In this document: in pieces, positions 35,933 to 45,810 of the stretch | Numbering within the stretch: the stretch's first letter is position 1 | Layout: every line of letters begins with the position of its first letter | NCBI GenBank assembly: GCA_029433475.1 | Contig: JAQTIE010000007.1 | Location: 186,001 to 250,000, forward strand | Length of the DNA stretch: 64,000 nucleotides | Origin: Neisseriaceae bacterium ESL0693 | GTDB taxonomy: Bacteria; Pseudomonadota; Gammaproteobacteria; Burkholderiales; Neisseriaceae | Direction: 5' to 3' | Made by a program: the position numbers and the translations under genes | The notes under the pieces: generated by a model | What the model saw: only the letters and a program-made list of their open reading frames with translations | Database searches by the model: none | Told to the model about the DNA's origin: nothing

Positions 35933-37114
35933 CTATTGTAAAAAATTCTCTGCTAATGCGGTCCAGTACATTGCCCCAACCAGAATATTTTTATCATTGA
36001 AATTGTAGCCCGGATTATGCAGGCTATGGCTATAAGCAGGTTCATTAACCCCATTACCGATAAAAAGATAGCTACCCGGACATTGCTCCAGCATATAAGC
36101 AAAATCTTCGCTGCCCGTCATGGGAATTGTGTTTTCCACAACTGCTTCAGGTGGCAATATCTGTTTAGCTATTTTGCGGGCAAAATCGGTTTCTTTGAGC
36201 GTATTGTATAAAGGAGGATAGCCTCTTTCATAGACTACTTCGGCAGTAAGACCAAAGCTTTGTGCCTGTGCCTGAGCCAATTCAACAATGCGTTTCTGGA
36301 GTAAATCCCGGACATCAGGTTTAAAGCATCGGATGGACAGCACCAGCTGAGCCTGTTGCGGAATAATATTATTGGCTGTTCCGGCCTGCATCATGCCAAT
36401 GGTCACTACCGCAGAATCCAATGGGGAAACATTGCGGGCAACCACGGTTTGCAAAGCCATCACCAATGAAGCAGTTGCCACAATCGGGTCAGGGGTTTTT
36501 TGTGGTTGTGCACCATGTCCACCCGGTCCATGCAAGGTAATAGTGGCCTTATCTGAAGAAGCCATCATGGCGCCATCAAAAAAATGTAATTGACCTTGCG
36601 GATAGCCGGGCATATTGTGCATCCCATAAATGGCATCACATGGATACTTGGCAAATAACCCGTCTTCAATCATCTGGGCAGCACCACAATGGGCAACACC
36701 CACTTCTTCAGCCGGCTGAAAGATTAAATTGACAGTACCATTGAATCGGCGGCGTGTGGCCAACGCTTTGGCCGCAGCCAATAATATCACTGTATGTCCA
36801 TCATGACCGCAGGCATGCATTTTGCCTTTTTCTACACTGCAATAATCAATATTGGTTTCTTCTTCAATCGGCAAAGCATCCATATCCGCGCGTATGCCAA
36901 TCGTGCGAGAGCTCTCTCCTTGTTTTAATTGAGCCACCAATCCGGTACCGCCGATGTTCCGCTCAACTGTGTAACCCCATTCAGTCAATAATTTGGCCAC
37001 TAGATCACTGGTTCGATATTCATTGAAGGCCAGCTCGGGATGCTGGTGAATATCATGTCTCAGATGAATGAAGGTTGCTATTTCTTGCTGGAGAAATGCT
37101 TGCAAATCGTTCAT
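35933..37114 (-). CDS. M20-family amidohydrolase (hippurate hydrolase type)
   Basis: The 393-aa enzyme has the metal-binding signature of M20D aminoacylases: IGIRADMDALPIEEE (about residues 80-94), KMHACGHDGHTVILLAAAKA (in part), QPAEEVGVAHCGA and a C-terminal PMTGSEDFAYMLEQCPGSY. Members hydrolyse N-acyl amino acids such as hippurate or indole-acetyl conjugates. A good ribosome binding site (AAAGAG) supports the ATG at 37114 rather than the upstream 37150. The MHS transporter follows. Confidence 0.9.
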   Translation of the reverse strand: MNDLQAFLQQEIATFIHLRHDIHQHPELAFNEYRTSDLVAKLLTEWGYTVERNIGGTGLVAQLKQGESSRTIGIRADMDALPIEEETNIDYCSVEKGKMHACGHDGHTVILLAAAKALATRRRFNGTVNLIFQPAEEVGVAHCGAAQMIEDGLFAKYPCDAIYGMHNMPGYPQGQLHFFDGAMMASSDKATITLHGPGGHGAQPQKTPDPIVATASLVMALQTVVARNVSPLDSAVVTIGMMQAGTANNIIPQQAQLVLSIRCFKPDVRDLLQKRIVELAQAQAQSFGLTAEVVYERGYPPLYNTLKETDFARKIAKQILPPEAVVENTIPMTGSEDFAYMLEQCPGSYLFIGNGVNEPAYSHSLHNPGYNFNDKNILVGAMYWTALAENFLQ

Positions 37115-37342
37115 AAAAGTGATCTCTTTGTCGTTAATCAGAGTGATCATTCTATGGGTGGTTGATATGATTGTCCAACATATATTTTAAATAAGTTAAT
37201 AAAATATCAGAATATACAATATATTATTGAAGATACGTTATTAGCGCGCAACTAACCATTTTATTTATATGCTATTTTTTGGTTGATGTTTAACTGCCGA
37301 GCATGGATATAACATCTGGTTTATACATATAAACCGTTTGAT

Positions 37343-37395
37343 AACAGGATAAAAAATACCTCTATATTTGTTATAGAGGTATTTTTTATCCTGTT
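37343..37395. terminator. Long perfect hairpin terminator
   Basis: The arms 37343-37366 and 37372-37395 match perfectly over 24 bp with a 5-nt loop (TTTGT). Each arm has a six-base A or T run, so it can stop transcripts from either side. It lies downstream of the copper-protein gene. Confidence 0.85.
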
Positions 37396-37429
37396 TCTGA
37401 TAGCAATCAATAATGAGATCATTAAGACA

Positions 37430-37759
37430 TTACGCTGCCATTTCGGCACATAAATCACTGCATTTACGGCATATCTGGGCACACTGCTGACAATGCTCCG
37501 GTTTGTGTTTTGAACATTCAAGAGCACAGGCATGACAAACATCAGCACATAAATGACAAATGCGCGAGGTAAATTCGCTGTTTGAGGCCATCAACTGCAC
37601 CGCCAATCGGCAAATAGCAGCACATTCAATATCCAGATGCACGCATTTGGCCATCATTTTAACATCTTCTTCGCGTAAGCAAGCGCTGGCGCAATAATCA
37701 CACGCGGCTGAACATTGGCTACACAGTTCAATACATGTTTTCAGTTTCTGAGTATTCAT
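37430..37759 (-). CDS. Csp-like four-helix copper-storage protein
   Basis: The 109-aa protein has many cysteines in the spacing of the Csp/DUF326 family: ELCSQCSAACDYCASACL, CVHLDIECAAICRLA, CHLCADVCHACALECSKH and CQQCAQICRKCSDLCAEM. Csp proteins fold as four-helix bundles whose cysteine-lined core binds many Cu(I) ions. There is no signal peptide, so this is a cytosolic Csp3-type. AGAGG at 8-nt spacing sets the ATG at 37759. It stands alone between terminators. Confidence 0.88.
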   Translation of the reverse strand: MNTQKLKTCIELCSQCSAACDYCASACLREEDVKMMAKCVHLDIECAAICRLAVQLMASNSEFTSRICHLCADVCHACALECSKHKPEHCQQCAQICRKCSDLCAEMAA

Positions 37760-37890
37760 AATCATTACCTCTTTAAGAGTACATTAATGAAATCACAACC
37801 GATACTTTTATTCAGTGTATAAAACCCCGGATAAGACAACAATACTGAACCATGTAAAAATCAATAAATTAGCCTCAATCAAACACAATA

Positions 37891-38502
37891 TTATTTAAGG
37901 CGATGCGTTAACACCTCATCAACCAGACCATAATCTCTGGCTTCAGTCGCAGACATAAAGTTATCGCGATCTGTGTCCTTTTCAATCTGTTCCAATGATT
38001 GACCAGTATGATCAGCCAGATGTTGATTTAATTTATGTTTCAACTTCAATAATTCACGCGCATGAATTTCGATGTCTGAAGCCTGACCGCCCAGACCACC
38101 GCTGATCAAAGGCTGATGAATCATGATACGGCTATTGGGCAATGCAAACCGTTTTCCCTTAGTGCCGGCAGATAATAAAAATGCCCCCATGCTGGCCGCC
38201 TGTCCAAGGCACAGCGTGGTAACATCGGGTTTAATGAAATTCATGGTATCAAAAATAGACATTCCGGCGGTAACCGAACCGCCCGGAGAATTGATATATA
38301 AAGAAATATCTTTATCCGGATTCTCGCTTTCCAGAAACAGCAATTGTGCCACCACCAGATTGGCGGTTTCATCGGTTACAGGCCCTACCATAAATACAAT
38401 CCGCTCCTTCAGTAAACGCGAATAAATATCATAGGCGCGTTCACCTCGCCCGCTTTGTTCTACTACCATGGGCACCAGTCCCAGACTTTCGATACTTGAC
38501 AT
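37891..38502 (-). CDS. clpP: ATP-dependent Clp protease proteolytic subunit
   Basis: The 203-aa serine protease assembles as a 14-mer chamber with ClpX or ClpA. The catalytic triad is visible: Ser in [13 protein letters not shown], His in SRIMIHQPL, and Asp in [10 protein letters not shown]. The ATG at 38502 follows AAAGGA; a longer frame to 38526 is not supported. It lies downstream of tig, but a strong hairpin separates the two. Confidence 0.97.
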   Translation of the reverse strand: MSSIESLGLVPMVVEQSGRGERAYDIYSRLLKERIVFMVGPVTDETANLVVAQLLFLESENPDKDISLYINSPGGSVTAGMSIFDTMNFIKPDVTTLCLGQAASMGAFLLSAGTKGKRFALPNSRIMIHQPLISGGLGGQASDIEIHARELLKLKHKLNQHLADHTGQSLEQIEKDTDRDNFMSATEARDYGLVDEVLTHRLK

Positions 38503-38521
38503 GATTATTCCTTTAATTGTC

Positions 38522-38566
38522 ATCAAAAAGCACCTAAGCAGTATAAACCACTTGGGTGCTTTTGAT
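38522..38566 (-). terminator. Hairpin terminator between tig and clpP
   Basis: The arms 38522-38538 and 38551-38566 pair over about 15 positions (core AAGCACC/GGTGCTT), followed on the minus strand by a T run (TTTTT). It would end most tig transcripts, giving clpP separate or reduced expression. Confidence 0.75.
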
Positions 38567-38602
38567 CAGAAACCACAATAATGATATACCAGACCGGTTC
38601 AG

Positions 38603-39916
38603 TTATGCCTGTTGGTTCATCACTTCATCAAATGGCAATACTTTATCAGTTACTTTGGCTTTACTCAAAACATAATCTACGACATTCTGTTCAACCGCCA
38701 AAGAAGTAGGACCTTGCAGATTTTTCTTATCACTGAAATACCAATCAATCACTTCCTGAGGATCTTCATAGCTATCAGCGAATTCGGTAACCACTGCTTT
38801 AATCTGCTCGTCTGTAGCCTGCAAGCTGGCATCTTCCATCAATTGCGCAATGATCAGACTGACAGCCACACGACGCTTGGCCGGTTCATTAAACATATCT
38901 GCCGGTAAATTCAGGTCTTGCGCACTCATGCCTTGCGCCGCAAAATTTTCTTTCATGCGATCAGCCAGATGTCTGGCTTCTTCAGCAATCAATGCCTGCG
39001 GCACTTCAAAAGGTGTCACGGCCAGCAAAGCATCAAATACACTGTCTTTGGTCATTTCACTAATGCGGCGATTGACTTCACGGCTGATATTTTTCTTTAC
39101 TTCAGCGCGCATTTTATTGATATCACCATCTTCAATACCTAAAGATTTGGCAAAATCCTCATTGACTTCAGGCAATACCGGTTCGGCCACATTTTTTAAG
39201 GTAATGGTGAAAATAGCGGTTTTACCGGCCACATCTTTACCTTGATAGTCTTCCGGAAAGGTAACGCTTACTTCTTTAACATCCCCTTCTTTCATGCCAA
39301 CCACACCGGCTTCAAATTCAGGCAGCATCTGGCCGTTGCCCAATAAGAACGGGTAATTTTCAGCAGAACCACCTTCAAATGGGAGATTATCGATCTGACC
39401 GGCAAAATCAATAATCACACGGTCACCATTTTGCGCTTCACGTTCAACGCGGTTAAAGCGGGTACGCTGTTTACGCAGAATATCAATGGTTTTATCCACT
39501 TCGGCATCACCGATTTCGGTAGTGACTTTATTGACATTCTGTTCAGACAAGTCCCCTACCTTGATTTCTGGATAAACTTCAAACACAGCAGCAATTTTGA
39601 AAGCCTTATCATCATTCTGCTCGGCATCTTCAAGCGCATTCAAGCTTTTCAGGCCGGCTACTTTTAATTTTTCTGCCACCACTACTTCGTAAAATGCTTT
39701 CTGAGCCAATTCATTCAATACTTCATCACGGATGCCAGCACCATACATGGAATCGATCATTTTCAGCGGGGCTTTACCTGGGCGAAAACCATCTACGCGA
39801 GCGCGTTTTTGTGCCTTTTTCAAACGTGTATTCACTTGTGTATTAATATCGTCCCAGGCCAGCGCCAGTACGACCTTACGTTCTAGATTTTCCAGTTTTT
39901 CTACTGTTACGCTCAT
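38603..39916 (-). CDS. tig: Trigger factor
   Basis: The 437-aa chaperone binds nascent chains at the ribosome exit. Domains in order are the ribosome-binding N-terminus with the GFRPGKAPLKMI signature (about residues 43-54), the FKBP-type prolyl isomerase domain (about 160-245, GDRVIIDFAGQID, YPFLLGNGQMLPEFEAGVVG) and the helical chaperone C-terminus. Full length. It precedes clpP, a common order in bacteria. Confidence 0.97.
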   Translation of the reverse strand: MSVTVEKLENLERKVVLALAWDDINTQVNTRLKKAQKRARVDGFRPGKAPLKMIDSMYGAGIRDEVLNELAQKAFYEVVVAEKLKVAGLKSLNALEDAEQNDDKAFKIAAVFEVYPEIKVGDLSEQNVNKVTTEIGDAEVDKTIDILRKQRTRFNRVEREAQNGDRVIIDFAGQIDNLPFEGGSAENYPFLLGNGQMLPEFEAGVVGMKEGDVKEVSVTFPEDYQGKDVAGKTAIFTITLKNVAEPVLPEVNEDFAKSLGIEDGDINKMRAEVKKNISREVNRRISEMTKDSVFDALLAVTPFEVPQALIAEEARHLADRMKENFAAQGMSAQDLNLPADMFNEPAKRRVAVSLIIAQLMEDASLQATDEQIKAVVTEFADSYEDPQEVIDWYFSDKKNLQGPTSLAVEQNVVDYVLSKAKVTDKVLPFDEVMNQQA

Positions 39917-40093
39917 CGTAAACCCTTAGTTTTTCAGTTAGTTTGATATCAATTTGGTTATTTCATGCATGAAAATAATCATTGCGTTGGCTTATTCATC
40001 ACATGAAAATAAAAATAAGGCGTAAGTGTACCATAAGCCAACATAAAAACATATGTCACGCTAAAAAGTGGCCAGGCATTTTTAAAGTAGTTT

Positions 40094-40981
40094 TCAGTCA
40101 GGCCGGGTCATTTTCATGATCCGCTGCACTTCATGCCAATAACCATCAGCACGTCCAACCATCAGCGCCACCATACCTTGTTGTATTTGCTGAATCCGCG
40201 GCCAGTCTAACGCTTGCTCAGATGAAAAAGGCAATATGTGCGGCGACAGCCAGGCGGTTTTATCGATAATACCGAAACGATAAAGCACTGTCAGCTCAGA
40301 CAAATAAGGCAGCAAATCAGACCATTGGAATACGCATAAGCCAGTCCAGCCCAGGTGATTTAAGGGTGGTTTAGCCAGTGGCTGACCATTGTGGGTGAAA
40401 ATCATGCCACGAAGTACGCTGACAGACTGAACCATCTGAAGTTTAAGTCCATAATCATCTAAAGCTTGCTGTTGTGCCTCAGGCATGGATAACCGACTCA
40501 GCTGCTGTTGTAATTTAAGCGCTTTATCCTGCCATCGATCCTGTGCATTCAAACCCACCAACTGATTGATATCGCTACTCTGGCTACCATAGTATTTACA
40601 GGCCAATTCAATATGAAATAGCTGACCATCAATTCTGGCCAGAAAATCCAATTCAGCCAACGTTTGCCCTTGCTGACTGAGGGGCATATTCTTCCAGATT
40701 AATGCCGTATGCGGCGCATGACTTAACCAGAAAGCCAATAATCGCTCAGCATAGCGACCCAACCGCTGGCCATCTGGCGGCTGTGATTGCAGGTATTGGC
40801 ATAACGGTGCGGCGTCTTTATCCAGCGCCAGCAGATAACGGAAACCATCGGTTCCCAATAGCGTGGCTACTGGCAACTCATGGCCACTGTGCCATGGCGG
40901 CGGCGCGGTCAGCAAACTGGCCAGATCCCGTACAACCGGCGTTTTTAATCGCCACCACAAGGCATCCAAAGCATAATTCAT
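40094..40981 (-). CDS. DUF1853 family protein
   Basis: The 295-aa protein matches the DUF1853 family: an N-terminal ALWWRLKTPVVRDLASLL, LGRYAERLLAFWL, and the central block LAELDFLARIDGQLFHIELACKYY, which has the D-x(n)-E-x-K arrangement of a PD-(D/E)xK nuclease-like core. Activity has not been established for the family. It is 38 bp downstream of trmJ on the same strand. Confidence 0.82.
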   Translation of the reverse strand: MNYALDALWWRLKTPVVRDLASLLTAPPPWHSGHELPVATLLGTDGFRYLLALDKDAAPLCQYLQSQPPDGQRLGRYAERLLAFWLSHAPHTALIWKNMPLSQQGQTLAELDFLARIDGQLFHIELACKYYGSQSSDINQLVGLNAQDRWQDKALKLQQQLSRLSMPEAQQQALDDYGLKLQMVQSVSVLRGMIFTHNGQPLAKPPLNHLGWTGLCVFQWSDLLPYLSELTVLYRFGIIDKTAWLSPHILPFSSEQALDWPRIQQIQQGMVALMVGRADGYWHEVQRIMKMTRPD

Positions 40982-41019
40982 AGGCTAGACCATCATCAGG
41001 ATTCCATCATCAGGAATGT

Positions 41020-41832
41020 TCATGAGTGATTTTTTTGCACACGCTGGGAAACCGTATTAAAAAAGCCACGCAGAATATCAATATCTTCAGTAGTGAGCTC
41101 GGCTCGGTTAAACATGGCACTCATGCGCCGGATTAAACGGACTTCATTACGCCGATCAAAAAAACGGACATCTTGCATGGTGTCACGCAAATGCATGACC
41201 ATACCGTTAATTTGTTCATGAGAAGCATAATGCATGGGCTGTTTTAAATAATCCATGGCAACGTCTGCATGACTGAATATTTCATAACACATTACCTGCA
41301 CTGCCTGTGCCAGATTCAATGAAAAATAATCAGGATTGCCATTAATAGTAATCAATCGGTTGCAACTTTGTGCTTCTTCGATACTTAACCCGAAGGTTTC
41401 GTTACCAAAAACCAATGCCACGGTTTGATTTTGAGCGGCCGCCTGAAGTAATGATGGCGCCAGCTCGCGCGGAGTGTGCATGGGTGCGGTTAATTCGCGC
41501 TTACGGCTGGTCAGCGCACAGGATAACGTGGTATCAGCCAAGGCTTCATTAAGCGTGGCCACAATAGAGGCTTTTTCAAGCACATCGCGTGCACCAGAAG
41601 CCAGAATAAAACATTCTTCAGGTAACTGATAGGCAGCTATATCAGCCGGATGAAACTGCGGCGGTTCTGGCGTCATCGGTGTTTGCATTAATTGGGGCGC
41701 CACCAGTACTAGACGGGTCAGTCCCATGGTTTTCATAGCACGTGCAGCTGAACCAATATTGGCCGGATGACTGGTGCGGGACAAAACCACTTTGATCTGA
41801 TTCAGATAAGGAGGAAGTTCGGGTTTATTCAT
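41020..41832 (-). CDS. trmJ: tRNA (cytidine/uridine-2'-O-)-methyltransferase TrmJ
   Basis: The 270-aa SPOUT methyltransferase 2'-O-methylates position 32 of tRNA. It begins IKVVLSRTSHPANIGSAARA (residues 10-29), and the knotted AdoMet site is visible in TVALVFGNETFGLSIEEAQ, CNRLITINGNPDYFSLNLAQAVQVM. The C-terminal extension (ERL-type helices, RLIRRMSAMFNRAEL) fits TrmJ. The inner ATG at 41832 is preferred; the frame opens to 41874. Confidence 0.93.
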   Translation of the reverse strand: MNKPELPPYLNQIKVVLSRTSHPANIGSAARAMKTMGLTRLVLVAPQLMQTPMTPEPPQFHPADIAAYQLPEECFILASGARDVLEKASIVATLNEALADTTLSCALTSRKRELTAPMHTPRELAPSLLQAAAQNQTVALVFGNETFGLSIEEAQSCNRLITINGNPDYFSLNLAQAVQVMCYEIFSHADVAMDYLKQPMHYASHEQINGMVMHLRDTMQDVRFFDRRNEVRLIRRMSAMFNRAELTTEDIDILRGFFNTVSQRVQKNHS

Positions 41833-41971
41833 GGATAGATTTATAATAGGTTTACTTAATAGCCAGATACACAAGCCATTTTAATGAAGGTATGAGGTTA
41901 TTTTAGCAAATCAGAATATAATTTGCTGTAAATAGATGGTTGGCCGACTTCAGTCAATGTTCTTTTTCCCG

Positions 41972-42023
41972 TATAATCCGGCTCCATCGGTTTATCTTTT
42001 GCCGCGTCACCTGAATGCGCGGC
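41972..42023 (+). promoter_or_regulatory. Promoter and attenuator-like hairpin upstream of suhB
   Basis: A perfect -10 TATAAT (41972-41977, preceded at 17 bp by a weak TTCAGT) is followed about 20 nt later by GCCGCG/CGCGGC (42001-42023) and TTTTG-TTCTTT. This resembles a transcription terminator inside the leader, 87 bp ahead of suhB. It could attenuate suhB or end a very short RNA. Confidence 0.5.
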
Positions 42024-42109
42024 TTTTGTTCTTTAAATAAAATATCCCCTTTTGTTCAGATATCACTGATTGTGGTGTCATCTAAAAATATCAACCAAGA
42101 GAATTTGCT

Positions 42110-42898
42110 ATGAATCCAATTTTGACCACTGCATGGAAAGCAGCACGCAAAGCGGGTCACATGATGTTACGCGCCAGTAACAATCTGAATCACATTAAAG
42201 TAGACAATAAAGCCATTAATGATTTTGTTTCAGATGTGGATCGCGAAGCAGAGCGTATTCTGGTCAGCACACTTCAGGAAAGCTATCCTCATCATGCCAT
42301 TCTGAGTGAAGAAATGGGTCAGATCGGTAATGAAAAAGCAGAATATCAATGGATTATCGACCCTTTGGATGGTACCACCAATTATCTGCACGGGCATAAA
42401 CAATTTGCCATCTCAATGGCGTTATTGCATAAAGGGGTATTAACTGAGGCACTGGTTTTCGCACCAGAACAGAATGATTTATATACCGCCAGCCGTGGAC
42501 AGGGCGCTTTACTGAATGATAAAAGAATCCGGGTCAGCAGCCGGATTGAGATGTCGCGCAGTCTGATAGCTACTGGTTTTCCGGTGGTTGATCAAAGCAT
42601 GATGGATACCTATCTGGCAATTTTGAAAGATGTTCTGGCCAAAACGGCCGGCGCGCGACGCGAAGGTGCCGCCTCATTGGATTTATGTCATGTTGCGTCT
42701 GGCCGGGCGGATGGTTATTTTGAATTTAATCTGAAACCGTGGGATATTGCCGCAGGCGCCTTGATCGTACAGGAAGCAGGCGGAATTGTGACGGATATGC
42801 AAGGCGAACAGGAATGGCTGCAATCAGGTGATATTGTGGCAGCTAATCCCAAAATTCTGGCGCAATTACTGCAAATTATCGCTCCGCATTTAAAATAA
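42110..42898 (+). CDS. suhB: Inositol monophosphatase family protein SuhB
   Basis: The 262-aa Mg-dependent phosphatase shows the family motifs: EEMGQIGNEK (Glu metal ligand), WIIDPLDGTTNYLHGHKQFA (about residues 82-101) and KPWDIAAGALIVQEAGGIVT (about 205-224). In E. coli, SuhB also associates with the rRNA antitermination complex. AAGAG lies before the ATG. Confidence 0.95.
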   Translation: MNPILTTAWKAARKAGHMMLRASNNLNHIKVDNKAINDFVSDVDREAERILVSTLQESYPHHAILSEEMGQIGNEKAEYQWIIDPLDGTTNYLHGHKQFAISMALLHKGVLTEALVFAPEQNDLYTASRGQGALLNDKRIRVSSRIEMSRSLIATGFPVVDQSMMDTYLAILKDVLAKTAGARREGAASLDLCHVASGRADGYFEFNLKPWDIAAGALIVQEAGGIVTDMQGEQEWLQSGDIVAANPKILAQLLQIIAPHLK

Positions 42899-42960
42899 AC
42901 CCTGACCAGCATTGCACCATATGCTCTGCTACAATAATAATGATTAAAGGATGATCTGCC

Positions 42961-43416
42961 ATGAATAAAATCAGAAAATTATTGCTTCTGGCTTTACTGA
43001 CCAGTCTGACCAGTCTGACTTATGCTCATGATCTTGTAGTACAGAATGCATGGGCGCGATTCAGTGTGGCTGGCATGAGCGCCAGCGGCGTGTTTCTTGA
43101 TATTGACAACCAAAGCAAACAAGATGATGTGTTGGTGGCGGTCAGTACGCCAGTGGCCGGTAAAAGTGAAATTCATGAAAGCGTCAATCATGAAGGCATG
43201 ATGCATATGCATGCTTTGCCTGAAGGATTGGCTTTACCTGCCCATCAAACCACTCATCTTCAGCCCGGCAGTATGCACATCATGCTGATGGATTTGAAGC
43301 AGCCTTTAAAACAGGGAACCACGATTCCACTAACACTGATGTTTAAACACAGCCAGTCCTTGAACATTACTGTACCGGTAAAAACCGGCAATGGTCAGGG
43401 TCATAAAATGCATTAA
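42961..43416 (+). CDS. PCu(A)C-type periplasmic copper chaperone
   Basis: The 151-aa protein has a signal peptide (residues 1-22) containing an in-frame 9-bp tandem repeat (LTSLTSLT). The mature part has the H-x(n)-M-x(n)-H-x-M copper site: HESVNHEGMMHMHAL and LQPGSMHIMLMDLK. Such proteins deliver Cu(I) to cytochrome c oxidase. It ends in a His/Met-rich tail. AAAGGATG lies upstream of the start. Confidence 0.9.
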   Translation: MNKIRKLLLLALLTSLTSLTYAHDLVVQNAWARFSVAGMSASGVFLDIDNQSKQDDVLVAVSTPVAGKSEIHESVNHEGMMHMHALPEGLALPAHQTTHLQPGSMHIMLMDLKQPLKQGTTIPLTLMFKHSQSLNITVPVKTGNGQGHKMH

Positions 43417-43644
43417 TGTTAGGCAGTAAAACCCTATTATCAGAATGATGATTGATATTGCCTCTTTATGTTGATATGAATTATTAATTCAGCCACTAAG
43501 TTGTTAAGCGATCGGGCATATCAGATAATAACGTCTGGTTTGATGCCCGATTATTTATTATCATCTCCATAACCATGAGAGATAAACACATCATCAAATG
43601 CTATCTTCTCAACAAAGTCATTTTTCTCTTCATTAAGCTGCCTT

Positions 43645-45810
43645 ATGATTGCATTACTACACTCAGGAAAATTCTGGCTTAAACTGATGGTAACCGGATT
43701 CATCGGTTTAATCACATTATGCCTGCTGGGCGTAGTCAGCCTGCATTATCTGTTTGATACCCATAAAATTTATCAGAATATCAATGCGGCGATGGCCAAT
43801 ACAGATTATCGCCTTGATTTTAGCAACCACATCAGTCGCTCATGGTTTCCGCGTCCAACGGTAACTTTGCATCAGGTACGCATGATTCATAAGCAGCACC
43901 AAAACACCGAGCTAACCGCCGATGACATGAAAATCGGCCTGAGCTGGCAAATTTTACTGGGTCGATCCATCATTGAAAAATGGCAATGTGATGGCGTTAA
44001 TGCCAATATTTTTCGCAATACAGAGGGTCACTGGAATAGCGATAATTTCTGGCAGTCATTTCAACGCCAAAAAGATAAATGGCATATCAACCGACTGGTG
44101 CTTGAGAATGCCACTATCCGTATTCGGGATGAGCAAAAAACGTATTTATTGAAACATTTAAATGCCAATATTAACAATCTGAACGGGAATAACCGCAAAA
44201 TTCAGGCTGAAGGCTTGTGGCAACAATCATCGCATATGCCCATTTTATGGCAGCTCAGTGCGATTAACCATGCCGATAATCAATGGCGACAAGTACAACT
44301 TAATATTCAGACCAATCATGTCACTTTAGGCACAAGCTCCGGCCAATGGAATTTTGATGCCTATTGGCTTGGCGATAAACAACTACTGCAAACCGATGAC
44401 ATCAAATGGCGCTGGCAAAGTCAAAATCATGATATCCATGCTAATGGCACAGGTAAAAACTGGCAATTGGGCTGGTCAACCTTAACCATGCCACAATTAA
44501 ACGCGTTGATTACCGCCAGCACCCCCACTAACGATAGAGTCAATGTGTCACTCAATGCTACCGATACCCATTGGAGAAACCATTTGTGGGCCATCAAGCA
44601 ATTTCAAATAGATGCCGGTTGGCGCAGTCCGCAATATCAGTCATCACTCAATATAGCTGGCCAATTAACATGGCCAGATGCAAAAACATGGCAAATAGCC
44701 AACTTAACATTGACCAGCCATCAGGATGGCATAGATAGCCGGCCAAACCAACGATTTATCATGGATCTTTCCGGTGATTTAACGAGCACAATCGGCCAGA
44801 ATACTGACTTGAAACTACAAGGGCAATTTGATAATCAACCCCTGAACATAGAGATGGCTTATCAGCATCACCCACAACAGCAGCCAGCCACCCTGACAGG
44901 CAATATCAGACTGGCTCAGTTAAACCTACGGCCTTATCTACAGGATACGGCAACCTATCCCATTAAATCCTGGCTGCAAACCGGTTATCACTGGCTGCAA
45001 AACCACAGCCTAGACTGGCAGGTAAACATTGATCGCATTACTGCGCCTTCATTGCAACTGAATCAGTTGCAAACCCGACTCATGGCCAATAAGGATATCA
45101 TCACACTGTCTCCGATCAAGGTTCAGATGTATGATGGCGTAAGCAATGGCTTGTTTCGCATTATGAACAACTCAACTTTATCCTGGCAGTTACAACAACG
45201 CTTTCAGAATATTCAAATCAAGCCTTTTTTGCAGGACAATTTTAATTTCCATAATCTGGCCGGTCAGGGCGATGCGTCTATTGACCTAAGTGGACAAGCC
45301 GAAAATTCACAACGCTGGCTGGATACGCTTAATGGCGAAATTGACATACAATTACAGCAAGGTTTACTCAAAGGCATTGATATCAATAATATTCTAAAAA
45401 ATAAAAACGCCAATACCACCATGACTTACAATGAAACCAGTCAAACTCCATTTCAATTGTTTAAACTACATATTCCACTGCAACAAGGCATAAGTCAGAA
45501 CAGCACGCTCGCACTGCGCGCAGATAATTTTGATATCAAAGGACAGGGAAAGTTTAATTTAGTCAATCAATTGATTGATTACATGATTTTAATTTCAACC
45601 CAGCATAATAATGAACAAAGCTTATTGCCCCTGAAAATCAGCGGCGCCATCGCACATCCCAATTTTAATATTGATTATCAGCGCCTGACCGCAGGTTTAC
45701 ACACACCCGAACAAAAGCAGGAAAGCCTGCGCCAGACACTAAAACAACAATGGTCATGGCTTAATCAAGGCGCCAGCAATGAAGTCAATGACTGGTCTGT
45801 TCAACCATGA
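43645..45810 (+). CDS. AsmA family protein
   Basis: The 721-aa protein has an N-terminal membrane anchor (about residues 12-35), the AsmA N-terminal block (MANTDYRLDFSNHISRSWFPRPTVT in part), and the AsmA_2-type C-terminus (FHNLAGQGDASIDLSGQA, GLLKGIDINNIL, ADNFDIKGQGKFNLVNQ). These proteins are long beta-rich periplasmic bridges thought to move phospholipids to the outer membrane. It overlaps the next gene by four bases. Confidence 0.9.
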   Translation: MIALLHSGKFWLKLMVTGFIGLITLCLLGVVSLHYLFDTHKIYQNINAAMANTDYRLDFSNHISRSWFPRPTVTLHQVRMIHKQHQNTELTADDMKIGLSWQILLGRSIIEKWQCDGVNANIFRNTEGHWNSDNFWQSFQRQKDKWHINRLVLENATIRIRDEQKTYLLKHLNANINNLNGNNRKIQAEGLWQQSSHMPILWQLSAINHADNQWRQVQLNIQTNHVTLGTSSGQWNFDAYWLGDKQLLQTDDIKWRWQSQNHDIHANGTGKNWQLGWSTLTMPQLNALITASTPTNDRVNVSLNATDTHWRNHLWAIKQFQIDAGWRSPQYQSSLNIAGQLTWPDAKTWQIANLTLTSHQDGIDSRPNQRFIMDLSGDLTSTIGQNTDLKLQGQFDNQPLNIEMAYQHHPQQQPATLTGNIRLAQLNLRPYLQDTATYPIKSWLQTGYHWLQNHSLDWQVNIDRITAPSLQLNQLQTRLMANKDIITLSPIKVQMYDGVSNGLFRIMNNSTLSWQLQQRFQNIQIKPFLQDNFNFHNLAGQGDASIDLSGQAENSQRWLDTLNGEIDIQLQQGLLKGIDINNILKNKNANTTMTYNETSQTPFQLFKLHIPLQQGISQNSTLALRADNFDIKGQGKFNLVNQLIDYMILISTQHNNEQSLLPLKISGAIAHPNFNIDYQRLTAGLHTPEQKQESLRQTLKQQWSWLNQGASNEVNDWSVQP

